A stretch of DNA of 45,987 nucleotides, from positions 1 to 45,987 of the IMG/VR virus record IMGVR_UViG_3300047469_000232, one strand, 5' to 3'. The notes below the pieces were generated by a model. It had not been told where the DNA came from and did no database searches. It saw only the letters and a program-made list of their open reading frames with translations. The stretch comes from a virus. The position numbers were made by a program, and so were the translations under genes. Of this stretch, positions 15,134 to 23,346 are shown piece by piece. Positions within the stretch are counted from its first letter, which is position 1. Each line of letters starts with the position of its first letter.

Positions 15134-15696
15134 GAGATAGCTCCTATTGCTTCGAGATCCTGAGCCAGGCCGAGCTGATCTTCCAGCGCCTGCCGCTTAC
15201 CAATGATTGCGCCGGACAGCGTCGCGTAACCCTGGGCTTTGGCTTGCACACGGTCAGCCAGATCTGCGACCGACAGCCCGCGAGCCTCGGCAATGGCCGC
15301 CAGCAGCGGTGTTGCGCCTGGCGGGTCAAGTTGCAGCGCGGCCGCCTCCTGCACTTGCTGTGGCCAGCTCTGCAACTCACCGGGCGGGTAAGTGCTTGTC
15401 AGCTCCGACAATGCCTGCTCACACGCCGCATTGATCAGCACCAGCTTTGCCGCTTTTTCGGCCAAGACCTTGTGCGCTTCGGCGGCCGGGTAGTCCAGCT
15501 GGCCCAGGTACTCGGTGTCGCTCATCGAGCACGCCGGAATTTCGGGCGGCTGGCCCGGCAAAGTAACTGCGACGAACAGGCCGTTATCGCGATATTCCAG
15601 CGGCACGGCCCACACGTTTACCGTCGCGTCCGCCTGAATTTCAGGCAGCACGACGCTCTGACCTCTAACGGTCAGGGTTCCATTTTTGATGTTCAA
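15127..15696 (-). CDS. Tail fibre assembly/chaperone-like protein
   Basis: The 189-residue protein follows the fibre gene, the usual place for a fibre assembly protein. It has an N-terminal strand-rich part (VNVWAVPLEYRDNGLFVAV) and a helical Ala-rich C-terminus (AEAHKVLAEKAAKLVLINAA), resembling the XkdW/DUF4376-type assembly proteins. No catalytic motif is seen. A terminator (15710-15733) separates it from the fibre gene. Confidence 0.7.
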   Translation of the reverse strand: MNIKNGTLTVRGQSVVLPEIQADATVNVWAVPLEYRDNGLFVAVTLPGQPPEIPACSMSDTEYLGQLDYPAAEAHKVLAEKAAKLVLINAACEQALSELTSTYPPGELQSWPQQVQEAAALQLDPPGATPLLAAIAEARGLSVADLADRVQAKAQGYATLSGAIIGKRQALEDQLGLAQDLEAIGAISW

Positions 15697-15709
15697 TTTT
15701 TAACCCCAC

Positions 15710-15733
15710 AAAAAAACCAGCTCGACGGCTGGC
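15710..15733 (-). terminator. Intrinsic terminator downstream of the tail fibre gene
   Basis: Read on the minus strand, CCAGC-CGTCGA-GCTGG is followed by seven T. It falls between the fibre gene and its assembly gene. Confidence 0.65.
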
Positions 15734-15759
15734 ATGTTTACATTCCGGGAGACCGGGTT

Positions 15760-18348
15760 TTAGACTTTGGAAAGGCGTGCCCCCAAGTTTGAACCGGCGA
15801 CCGCAGGGCTGTACTGAAGATCGAACGAAAATAGCCCCGCCTCGGTGGCCGAACCCCACCAGCCGCCGAAATTCATAACCGTCGACGAGGCCGCATAGTA
15901 GGCATCCGCATAAGTAGCATTGGACCAAGATGCATCAGCAGAGCCGGGAATAAACGTGTCGGACAGGTCATAACTAACACCAACATCATCAGCCGTAGAT
16001 GTAGCCCAGCGTGGCATCGTAGGGTTTGTAGGGGTTGGTGCGAGAATGCGCGTTGTCGTCTGGTATGACTTATTGCCATTGCGGTCCCAAATGACGACTC
16101 TAGACGAACCGTCAAGCTGTACGCCGTCGACATATTGGCAAACGTTACCCCATAGGCCGACAATCCCACGCCACGTTGCCTGGGCAACAATGGGATCATC
16201 AACAGGTAGCGGGCCAGATGAATGAATATTACCTATGCCAATTAATGACTGCGAATCAGAGCCGCCCATCTCAATCAGTGCGAGCGTTTGGATAGCGGAC
16301 AATTGATAAATGGACCACAAGGAAAATCCTGTAACCCCGCTATTATTGCGCGCCTCTGCGCGGGCTCTCATTGTCGCCATATCCAGCAAAGTCAGAGGAG
16401 CCACACCCGGCTTCGAGCCTAATTTTGTACTGCCATCCTGCGTGCCTTGATATTTTCCAACCCAAAATTGGGCCATGTCACCACCAGCATTTTTGAACGC
16501 TGGGTGCAACGAATACCCCACCGTTGGCTGATCCGACACCCATACAGCTTTTTTCCCCGCGTAAGCTCCGGCTGCAATGACCCCGCGCTTCACGTAGAAA
16601 GCAGGGATTTTGACCATATATTGCCCGTCAACAATCTGGTCTTGAATACCACCGAAAACCGGATGCGACCCAAAATACGCGGCGTCAGCGGCCCTTGCCG
16701 CGCCGTTCTCATCAACCCGCGCCCACGTCCCGGTGGCGCCGCCAGAATTCAGCAGGGCCAGTCCGATGATATTGGCGAATGATTTTTTCGTCGTGAACTT
16801 GACCTCGGGCGACCATTCCGACACGCCCTTGGCCGTACCTTCATGCTGCGCCTGGGCGTAGTAAACCGATTCGTTCGAAGACAGCACGTTAGCCGGTACA
16901 ACAATGCTCAGTTTGTTCACGGTATCGCGGCCGCTATCCCACAGCGGCACCGCATAAGTCCCAGTCGCAGTACGTATGCGGAAGCGGCTGGCCGCATGCG
17001 TATCCGCAGTGCCACCGACCATCGTAAACGCCGAGGTCGACAGCGTAGGCGTAGCCGAAACGTCCAGGGCATTGCTCGCCGGGGCGGTCATCGTCGGTGC
17101 CGCGACATACGCATACGAAGCCGCTGTAGTGAAACTGATCGGCAACGACCAGTCAGACCACTGTCCCGAAACGTCCTTGACACTGCCCACGACGTAAAAC
17201 TTGGTGCTGATCGGCAGAACACCGGCCGGGATTTGATACGACAAGCCGCTGGCCAACTCGCCCGACTCGTGCAGCAACACCGCCATGTCGGCCGTTTTCG
17301 ACAGCTTGAAGCGCACCGCTGCCTGAGCAATGTTGGTCGGGCTGCTGTAGGCCGCCAGGGCGAGCGTTGGCCGCTCCATGATGCCCACGGCACCATCAAG
17401 CGGCGAACTCATGACCGGCGTGTTTGGGCGCAGAGCCGGGTTCAAGAAGCCGCCCAGGCCGGTCGTGCTGCCCAACGCAACGATATGCGCGATGGTCATC
17501 GGCTCGCCCACTACATCCGCCCGTAGATTGCCATCGCCACGCATCGGCAGCACATACTCATAGTCTGCGAAGTTCACGGGGACAGTGCCCCCGGTACGGC
17601 GATACGACCAGCCGCATTCTGTCCACGCAGCGTGATAGCTATCACGGTAATACAAACGGATTTCACCCGTATTCAACTGGCGACGAATCACGACCGCGCC
17701 GCCGTCCGCATCGGTGCCGATGTTGATCGTCTTACTCAGGTAGATATCGCCCACATCCGCCTTCGCGTTGCTTGCGCCAAGAATGGTCAGGCTCGACCGC
17801 GACAACACGGCCGCGCCGCCCCACGCTTTTTTCAGGTTTGCGGCAAGGCGAATACGCGCAGGCGTCAGAATCGACACGACCTGTACCAGCTCCGAGAAAG
17901 GCGCCGGACCGCCCTGAGCGTCTACGGCAGTCGGATCGGTCAGCACATAGTAATCGCCGACCTTGAGCGCCGACGTATCGGCCACGTCCAGGGAGTCGTC
18001 ACCGGCAACACCTTGCACGACAGCAATGGACGCCACATCGATCAGGGTATAACCCGGCGTGAACAGCTCGAAATTGATCGCATTGTTACGGTAGGTCCAA
18101 TCCAGGGAAACGGCTTTCTGGACCGATACCGAGCTGGTCGCCTCGACCGCGCCGACGCGCTGATCGAGCTGCGCGGCGGCCTGATCGGCGGCCTGCTTGT
18201 TCGCAATTACGGCCGCATTGATCACCGTGTCGTTATCGAGAAGCGCTTGATGGATCGGGTTCCAGGTGTCCGGGTGGCCGACGCTAGCGCCTGTTAGCTT
18301 TACCAGCTCAGACGCCAGCACGGGGTTGGGGCTTGGGGTCAACGGCAT
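15760..18348 (-). CDS. Tail fibre/receptor-binding protein with a C-type-lectin-like C-terminus
   Basis: The 862-residue protein starts MPLTPSPNPVLASELVKLTG, like fibres joined to a P2-type baseplate. A coiled start, repeated beta domains (fibronectin-like around residues 310-520), and a C-terminal domain follow. The last 130 residues contain ATWRGIVGLWGNVCQYVDG and end GGWWGSATEAGLFSF...SNLGARLSKV. This resembles the formylglycine-enzyme/C-type-lectin fold of variable proteins in diversity-generating systems. No reverse transcriptase is in the window, so active diversification is not supported. The protein probably binds the host surface. Confidence 0.88.
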   Translation of the reverse strand: MPLTPSPNPVLASELVKLTGASVGHPDTWNPIHQALLDNDTVINAAVIANKQAADQAAAQLDQRVGAVEATSSVSVQKAVSLDWTYRNNAINFELFTPGYTLIDVASIAVVQGVAGDDSLDVADTSALKVGDYYVLTDPTAVDAQGGPAPFSELVQVVSILTPARIRLAANLKKAWGGAAVLSRSSLTILGASNAKADVGDIYLSKTINIGTDADGGAVVIRRQLNTGEIRLYYRDSYHAAWTECGWSYRRTGGTVPVNFADYEYVLPMRGDGNLRADVVGEPMTIAHIVALGSTTGLGGFLNPALRPNTPVMSSPLDGAVGIMERPTLALAAYSSPTNIAQAAVRFKLSKTADMAVLLHESGELASGLSYQIPAGVLPISTKFYVVGSVKDVSGQWSDWSLPISFTTAASYAYVAAPTMTAPASNALDVSATPTLSTSAFTMVGGTADTHAASRFRIRTATGTYAVPLWDSGRDTVNKLSIVVPANVLSSNESVYYAQAQHEGTAKGVSEWSPEVKFTTKKSFANIIGLALLNSGGATGTWARVDENGAARAADAAYFGSHPVFGGIQDQIVDGQYMVKIPAFYVKRGVIAAGAYAGKKAVWVSDQPTVGYSLHPAFKNAGGDMAQFWVGKYQGTQDGSTKLGSKPGVAPLTLLDMATMRARAEARNNSGVTGFSLWSIYQLSAIQTLALIEMGGSDSQSLIGIGNIHSSGPLPVDDPIVAQATWRGIVGLWGNVCQYVDGVQLDGSSRVVIWDRNGNKSYQTTTRILAPTPTNPTMPRWATSTADDVGVSYDLSDTFIPGSADASWSNATYADAYYAASSTVMNFGGWWGSATEAGLFSFDLQYSPAVAGSNLGARLSKV

Positions 18349-18359
18349 GACGATGTTCC

Positions 18360-18725
18360 TCAGTATTCAAAGACGATTTCAACTTCGAGTTCAGTGCTGC
18401 TTTCGAACTCTTTGGGCTTCATTACCCGCCGCCCCAGCAGCACCCCCGACGCGGTGAACACAGCCACTTCGCGCAGTACGTTGGTGCCCACCTGATCGCC
18501 GGTCAGCACGCCTTTAACCGTCATCTCTGCCCCGATCACGCTCGTCGTCACGGGCATACGGAAAAACTCGGCATACAGCCCCGTGTCTTCATCGGGCGAA
18601 TAGGCTTTGTCGCTGGACCCGAACGCCATGAAGGCGGCCGGTGAAATGGCAGTGCCATTGGCCGCGCTCAGCGCGACCTGATGACGATAAGTCAGGGCTA
18701 CAGGAGTAGCGGTTGGATTGCTCAT
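18360..18725 (-). CDS. Tail fibre attachment/collar-like protein
   Basis: The 121-residue protein lies between gpI and the long fibre. The sequence ALTYRHQVALSAANGTAISP and ALxxAFGSSDKAY-like region resemble the N-terminal, baseplate-binding part of gpH-type fibres (phage tail-collar family). Here that part appears as a separate protein. It overlaps gpI by four bases. It probably links fibre to baseplate; this is inferred from position and resemblance. Confidence 0.7.
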   Translation of the reverse strand: MSNPTATPVALTYRHQVALSAANGTAISPAAFMAFGSSDKAYSPDEDTGLYAEFFRMPVTTSVIGAEMTVKGVLTGDQVGTNVLREVAVFTASGVLLGRRVMKPKEFESSTELEVEIVFEY

Positions 18726-19840
18726 AGCGGTTCCTGTGTTGTGATGCCGTTTTGTCTGATGCGGACAACGCCGCTAAACCACAGCCGAGGGCCGCCCAGC
18801 TCGCCGCCAAGCAACCAGGTGCCATCGAGACGCGGCAGGGCAAGGCGGTCCAATTGGGCGCTCGCGAGGCTTAAGCCCTTATCCATGGGCCAGCCCTGCA
18901 GAGCCATTTCGCCGAGCGTCCAGCTGCCATCGAGCGGCATCCAGACATTGCCCAAGGGCTTGGGCGGTTCACGACGCAGCCCCGCCATAGTCATGCTCAG
19001 GCGTATCTTGAGTTTTTGCCGGGTATCGATATGCCCGTTATCCAGCGGCACGCCGGTTAGCGTGCGGCCATCCAACCGCCGACCGTCGAGCGTCCAGCTG
19101 CCATCAAGCAACAGCGGCACCTCGCCGCCGTCGAGCTTCCAGCAACCGTCAAGGGTGCGCCGGGCCGCTGGCTGAAACCGCCTGCACTTGCTCAGTCGAA
19201 TGCGCAGACGAGCCGCCAGCGCCTTCAGGGTGATGCGAGCCTCAAACGCCAGATTCAGACCCGCAATCAGCGATACCAGCTCGCTTCGACCAGGTGCGAA
19301 GGCTTCGGCAAGCGCCCGAATCTTCCGCTGGTGCTCTCGGGTCCAGATGCCCGAGGTGGCATTGAGCCGGATAGCGTACTGCGCCCAGTGGTTGAGCGCC
19401 GTGCGCCGCATGATCTGGCCGTTGCTGGCCGTTTCCGGGGTGCTCAGCACCACTGTCCCGTCGAGCATCCAGCTACCATCGAGTACATGTCCGCCAGCAG
19501 CAACCCACTGAGCGTGATAGTCCATTTGCTCGATCAGCTCCAAAACCGGATAACCGAAGGCGGCCAATGCCTGCTTGATCGCCCAAGGGGTACCCCGTTT
19601 TCGATGCCACTGAATCGCCCCAAGAATCAGATCGCGTCGCTCATCATCGGTTTGCGCCAGTTCCCAGAAGTCAACTGACAGCGACCATGCGAGGTAAGGA
19701 AGAAACTCAGGCGGACAGGTGTCGGCGTTCCAGAGCGTGCGGATGATGTCAGGGTCAAGATCCCGCAAGGATCCTGCGTCGGTAACAGCCCGCTCCAGCG
19801 TTGTTCTACTGCTCGGCAACAAACCGGATGGGCTACTCAT
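18722..19840 (-). CDS. I: Tail protein I (baseplate wedge) with LDGSW-repeat extension
   Basis: The 372-residue protein carries a P2 gpI domain in its first 130 residues (TLWNADTCPPEFLPYLAWSL, DERRDLILGAIQWHRKRGTP). The remaining 240 residues are an extension with repeated LDGSWxLDG-like units (LDGSWMLDG, LDGCWKLDG, LDGSWTLDG, LDGSWTLG, LDGTWLLGG). P2 gpI is about 176 residues long, so the extension doubles it. The repeats are probably short beta units exposed at the baseplate. It overlaps gpJ by eight bases. Confidence 0.88.
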   Translation of the reverse strand: MSSPSGLLPSSRTTLERAVTDAGSLRDLDPDIIRTLWNADTCPPEFLPYLAWSLSVDFWELAQTDDERRDLILGAIQWHRKRGTPWAIKQALAAFGYPVLELIEQMDYHAQWVAAGGHVLDGSWMLDGTVVLSTPETASNGQIMRRTALNHWAQYAIRLNATSGIWTREHQRKIRALAEAFAPGRSELVSLIAGLNLAFEARITLKALAARLRIRLSKCRRFQPAARRTLDGCWKLDGGEVPLLLDGSWTLDGRRLDGRTLTGVPLDNGHIDTRQKLKIRLSMTMAGLRREPPKPLGNVWMPLDGSWTLGEMALQGWPMDKGLSLASAQLDRLALPRLDGTWLLGGELGGPRLWFSGVVRIRQNGITTQEPL

Positions 19841-20678
19841 AATCCACCACCGGTTCCAGCAAAATGCTGGTGCAATAGGGAGCGCCTTGCAACTGCGCCT
19901 CTATATCCTGCACTGGCGACAACAGCTCGACGTCCGTGACGCCAGCAAGCCCCAGGGCGGCTATCAACATGCTCTGCTTGATAGGCGTCCTAATCTTGTG
20001 TTGTGCCAAGGCGTAAGCGCTGGCTGCGTCCTGCGCGGCCAGCATGACCGGCTCATAGGCCGCTCCGCTTGCGAAATGCAGGCGGGCACTCAAAACCCAG
20101 GGAATGACATACGCGGGCTCGACGAGCACGGTGTCGTTGAGAGGTCGAACATCTTCGGCATTCAGCGCCGCCCGAACAGCTGTCAGCACCTCTTCAGCCG
20201 GCACACCATCGCCAACACGGCTCAGAACGGTAACGCGCACAACACCCGGTGTTGGCCGATCAACCCACACACTGCGCACGTCTGAGTGCGCACTTAGCGC
20301 GTGATACTCATAGGCTTTAAATGGCCCCGCCGTGCTGAACCCGTAGGGCGCCAATCGACCCCGAGCCTTGAACGCAGGATCTAATTCCCCCTCCAAACGC
20401 GCAACATCCAGCAGGGCCAACACGCCATCAAGATCGCTCCCCCCAGACGACGCTAGCAACACGGCACGGGCAGCGGCATTGATCCGGGCGCGCAAAGTGA
20501 TTTTCTCGTACGCAACCAGCTCAAGCAGCTTCATCGCAGGGTCAGACTCCAGCAAGGCATCCCACTGATCACCCATCAGCGATTGATAGCGCTCCAAGAC
20601 TGCGGAAAACTCGCTTTCGTATTCGATTGTCTCAATGACGTCGGGAACAGGTAGTTTCGATAAATCCAACTGGCTCAC
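19833..20678 (-). CDS. J: Baseplate assembly protein gpJ
   Basis: The 281-residue protein is a P2 gpJ-type baseplate wedge. The start LSKLPVPDVIETIEYE, the YEKITLRARINAAARAVLLA segment and VTVLSRVGDGVPAEEVLTAV in the middle are typical. It is flanked by gpW and gpI in the canonical V-W-J-I order, overlapping both neighbours by a few bases. Confidence 0.95.
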   Translation of the reverse strand: MSQLDLSKLPVPDVIETIEYESEFSAVLERYQSLMGDQWDALLESDPAMKLLELVAYEKITLRARINAAARAVLLASSGGSDLDGVLALLDVARLEGELDPAFKARGRLAPYGFSTAGPFKAYEYHALSAHSDVRSVWVDRPTPGVVRVTVLSRVGDGVPAEEVLTAVRAALNAEDVRPLNDTVLVEPAYVIPWVLSARLHFASGAAYEPVMLAAQDAASAYALAQHKIRTPIKQSMLIAALGLAGVTDVELLSPVQDIEAQLQGAPYCTSILLEPVVDYE

Positions 20679-21001
20679 GCAGCCACCTCCAACACAGCAG
20701 AATCGCCCAGGTATTCACCCGTGATACGCAAATGAATTTTCCCCTGCTTGACCGCCAGGACCATGACGCGCTCGATGCGTATACGCGGCTCCCAGCGCCG
20801 CAGAGCGCGGATGACCTCCGCCGCAACACTGCTTTTCCACCCACCGGTGACCGGCAAGTCGACATAGAGGTAAAGGTCCGAGCCGTACTCGGGCCGCATG
20901 CGACGGCTGCCGCGCCGGGTCCCCAGAATGTCTTCTATGGATTGCCGCAGATGCGCGACGCCAGCCAGAGGCCGCCCCGTGCGGCGATCCATTCCGATCA
21001 T
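20675..21001 (-). CDS. W: Baseplate protein gpW (gp25-like)
   Basis: The 108-residue protein matches the gp25/gpW lysozyme-like fold family of baseplate proteins. It contains HLRQSIEDILGTRRGSRRM and RPEYGSDL, the conserved EPR-like sheath-initiating region. It overlaps gpJ by four bases. Length is normal. Confidence 0.94.
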   Translation of the reverse strand: MIGMDRRTGRPLAGVAHLRQSIEDILGTRRGSRRMRPEYGSDLYLYVDLPVTGGWKSSVAAEVIRALRRWEPRIRIERVMVLAVKQGKIHLRITGEYLGDSAVLEVAA

Positions 21002-21005
21002 GGGA

Positions 21006-21257
21006 TTACTCCACCTGGCGCTCGAACTCGGGGTTGGCGGTCAGCCAGGTCAGCAGCTCGGTATCGGTTGCGGTCACGCGACCGCGAGCCACAGGCACCG
21101 TGCGCCCGCTTTCGAGAACCAACGTGCGCGACGTGAACACCTTGTCGCGAAACACCGCACCACCAGGTACTGGCGCAACTGCAACGGCGGTGACCGGCAA
21201 CGGCGAGCTGATCACTTGATCAGCGGGCAGGTCATGGGCATCGTCTTTCTTCGCCAT
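21006..21257 (-). CDS. Small phage tail-region protein of unknown function
   Basis: The 83-residue protein lies between gpV and gpW. It has a Pro/Val-rich N-terminal half and a C-terminal VTATDTELLTWLTANPEFER. It is likely a virion or assembly accessory, judged only from its place. A terminator lies just upstream (21275-21298). Confidence 0.7.
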   Translation of the reverse strand: MAKKDDAHDLPADQVISSPLPVTAVAVAPVPGGAVFRDKVFTSRTLVLESGRTVPVARGRVTATDTELLTWLTANPEFERQVE

Positions 21258-21274
21258 GGGTATCCTCCAGGCAG

Positions 21275-21298
21275 TAAAAAGCCCGCACTGGGCGGGCT
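21275..21298 (-). terminator. Intrinsic terminator between gpV and the downstream baseplate genes
   Basis: Read on the minus strand, AGCCCGC-CCAGT-GCGGGCT is followed by five T. The 7-bp GC-rich stem and U-tract give a strong match to an intrinsic terminator, inside the late operon. Confidence 0.75.
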
Positions 21299-21302
21299 GG
21301 GT

Positions 21303-21866
21303 TTAGTGTTTGTGATTCGGCGTATTGCCGCCGGTATCGATGATCGTGCCGCCGGACCAGATGTCGCCGGTGACACGCAGTGGGCCGGTGATGTTGACCG
21401 GCCCTTTTAAGTTGATGGTCCCTGAAGTGACGTCCACCGCGCTGTCAGTGATCACTGCATGGGTGCCGCCGACGCTGATGGTCACTGTGCCGGTCGGCAA
21501 GGTGATGGTGTACGTCTTGGCCTCCCAGTCGTAGACCAGGGAGCCGCCATCCTCAAAGCGCCACACCTCGACGTGATCGCGGTTGTCCGGCTGCGGAAAA
21601 GCCTCACTGTAAAGGCCTGCGACGAATCGGCCTGCCTGCGGCACTCCGCTCGGACTGATCAAAGTCCCGCGCTCCCCCATACTGGGTGCCCGCCAGTGCC
21701 TGGCTTTCCCTGCGGCGGCCCCATGCCAGCGCACCCACGGGCTCACCCAGTCGTCACGACCCTTGACCCGGACCATTGCAGTGATCGTATCGACGGCCAC
21801 AACGTCGCCCTGCATGATCATCGCGCCGAGCATACGGTCGTGAGCCTGCAACACCTCACGACTCAT
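21303..21866 (-). CDS. V: Baseplate spike protein gpV
   Basis: The 187-residue protein is the P2 gpV-type membrane-piercing spike. The N-terminal OB-like domain (DTITAMVRVKGRDDWVSPWVRW) is followed by a strand repeat and a C-terminal tip ending NTPNHKH. The His-X-His pair is the signature of the iron-binding spike tip. It is the first gene of the P2-like baseplate set, right after the head-completion genes. Confidence 0.95.
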   Translation of the reverse strand: MSREVLQAHDRMLGAMIMQGDVVAVDTITAMVRVKGRDDWVSPWVRWHGAAAGKARHWRAPSMGERGTLISPSGVPQAGRFVAGLYSEAFPQPDNRDHVEVWRFEDGGSLVYDWEAKTYTITLPTGTVTISVGGTHAVITDSAVDVTSGTINLKGPVNITGPLRVTGDIWSGGTIIDTGGNTPNHKH

Positions 21867-22375
21867 AACACCTCCAGCTCGACGTCAACCCCGCCAGGCA
21901 GATTGAGATCCAGGTACTGCGGATCGTCAACATCGGACCAGGGCCATTGCTCAGCACCGAGGAACACCGCGTGCGTCCACTCGACCTTCCAGACTGTGAA
22001 CCCATCCAGCTCAGGCCGCGTCCAGTCTTGTTCAGCCTGCATAAAGTCAGCAGCACCAACGTTCTCCAAACCCCAAGTATTGGTTCGCAGCATCACCGCC
22101 AGCTGACTCGCCAAGTGCGCGGCTTGGTGGTTATGGCCTGCGGTTTCAGAGCCGACTACAACATAGGCCTCGAAGCGAGCCAACAAGGCGACCTTGCCCG
22201 TGCCATCGTCGCGGCCCGGCTCCATGCCAGCCAGTTCGAGAATCAGAGCCGGGAGTCGGACGCGATCCCGAATGTCCGGCCACATGGCGACCGTCTCAAA
22301 ACCAGGCAGCGCCGCGACTATCCCCTGCTCAATCGCCGTGAACAGGTCCACAAGCTCCAGCGGCTGCTTATCCAC
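21863..22375 (-). CDS. Tail/head completion-like protein (gp37/DUF1834-like)
   Basis: A GTG at 22375 (MDKQPLELVDLFTAIEQGIV) is taken as the start, giving 170 residues. It follows a GGAGG ribosome site and overlaps the upstream stop by eight bases. The frame stays open further upstream but that part is only a shadow of the neighbouring gene. The sequence (LPALILELAGMEPGRDDGTG, RFEAYVVVG) resembles phage gp37-type proteins that occur near head-tail joining genes. The role is probably tail completion; the family match is moderate. Confidence 0.75.
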   Translation of the reverse strand: MDKQPLELVDLFTAIEQGIVAALPGFETVAMWPDIRDRVRLPALILELAGMEPGRDDGTGKVALLARFEAYVVVGSETAGHNHQAAHLASQLAVMLRTNTWGLENVGAADFMQAEQDWTRPELDGFTVWKVEWTHAVFLGAEQWPWSDVDDPQYLDLNLPGGVDVELEVL

Positions 22376-23033
22376 GCCCACCTCCACGCAGGTATTTCTG
22401 CAACTCGAAATTGATTTCCTGCCGAAGGATCTCCAGCAGCCGGGCCTCGGCCTTGCGTGTCCACTCATTGAAGTGCGGACGGACACTGGCGAGCGACACC
22501 ATGGCCTTTGCCAGCGGAAACCGGCTGCCATTCTCAGCAATCCAACCATAGCTTTGCCCAGCAGCACCGCTCAGGCTGCTGTTTGGGTAGTCACTGGCGC
22601 TGAAATGCTTACTGGCGGTACGAATCCAGATATCCGGGCTGCCGCCATAGACCTGCTTGTAGAACGCTCCCGCGTAACGACGGCGCCCCACCGACACACC
22701 GGCCTGAGTCTGGCGCGCTCGACCCGTCCGGCTGGCTGCCAACGGGTTGATACCGAACCAAAGCTTACCCGCCGTGGCACTGCCCTGAACGTTGAAGGCC
22801 CGCATACGCGCACGCACTGCCCGCATGGCGATACCCTCGGCACGGCCAACGTCACGGGCAATGTGCGTTCGAAGCCAGCCCAACGTTTTGTTGATCGCTC
22901 GCCGCTGGGCCTTAACGATGGCCTTGGGAAACTGCTGGCCGAACTCGGAGAACGCCCGCATATCCTCGGCCGAGGGCTGGATGGTGATGAGCCCCGCATT
23001 GGCGGTTGTCTTATAGAAAGAACCGATGCTCAT
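22368..23033 (-). CDS. Minor tail protein Z-like
   Basis: The 221-residue protein resembles the prophage minor tail Z family. It has an N-terminal helix with FPKAIVKAQRRAINKTLGWL, a middle FNVQGSATAGKLWFGINPLA, and a basic C-terminus. It follows the lambda FII-like gene, as Z follows FII in lambda. It overlaps both neighbours by a few bases, indicating coupled translation. Confidence 0.85.
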   Translation of the reverse strand: MSIGSFYKTTANAGLITIQPSAEDMRAFSEFGQQFPKAIVKAQRRAINKTLGWLRTHIARDVGRAEGIAMRAVRARMRAFNVQGSATAGKLWFGINPLAASRTGRARQTQAGVSVGRRRYAGAFYKQVYGGSPDIWIRTASKHFSASDYPNSSLSGAAGQSYGWIAENGSRFPLAKAMVSLASVRPHFNEWTRKAEARLLEILRQEINFELQKYLRGGGRG

Positions 23034-23344
23034 GGGCGCAACCTCAACACCAGGGAAACCAGACCGTCACCATTGGGCTCAAAGCTGACGATGGTGTAAT
23101 CGCCACCGCCGTCCAGAGTAGGCAGGTCGATATAAACCGCCTGGCCCTTATCGACCCCATCCGCGTCGGCCACCTTGACGACAAACACTGGCTCTCGCAG
23201 GCCGGTGTTCAGCCTGCCGATCTGCGGTTGCCGCCACGGCGCAGAGAACATCCCCTGCACCGTCCGGCCCTCAATCGAGCCACTGTCGGACAGGGTGTCG
23301 AATACCACCATGTCAATATCGCTGACCAGATCGCGAAAGCTCAT
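23030..23344 (-). CDS. Head-tail joining protein, lambda FII-like
   Basis: The 104-residue protein resembles lambda gpFII, which completes the head for tail attachment. The features are the start SFRDLVSDIDMVVFDTLSDS, a central GMFSAPW, and a C-terminal YTIVSFEPNGDGLVSLVLR. It sits between the capsid and Z-like genes as in lambda. Length fits (lambda FII is about 117 residues). Confidence 0.87.
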   Translation of the reverse strand: MSFRDLVSDIDMVVFDTLSDSGSIEGRTVQGMFSAPWRQPQIGRLNTGLREPVFVVKVADADGVDKGQAVYIDLPTLDGGGDYTIVSFEPNGDGLVSLVLRLRP

Positions 23345-23346
23345 CG

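Noticed and set aside
15760-18348. Active diversity-generating retroelement
   Set aside because: No reverse transcriptase or template repeat is seen in the window; only the fibre end resembles a variable protein.
21863-22567. Longer version of the gp37-like gene
   Set aside because: The first 64 codons overlap the Z-like gene and lack protein character; a GTG with GGAGG at 22375 is the better start.
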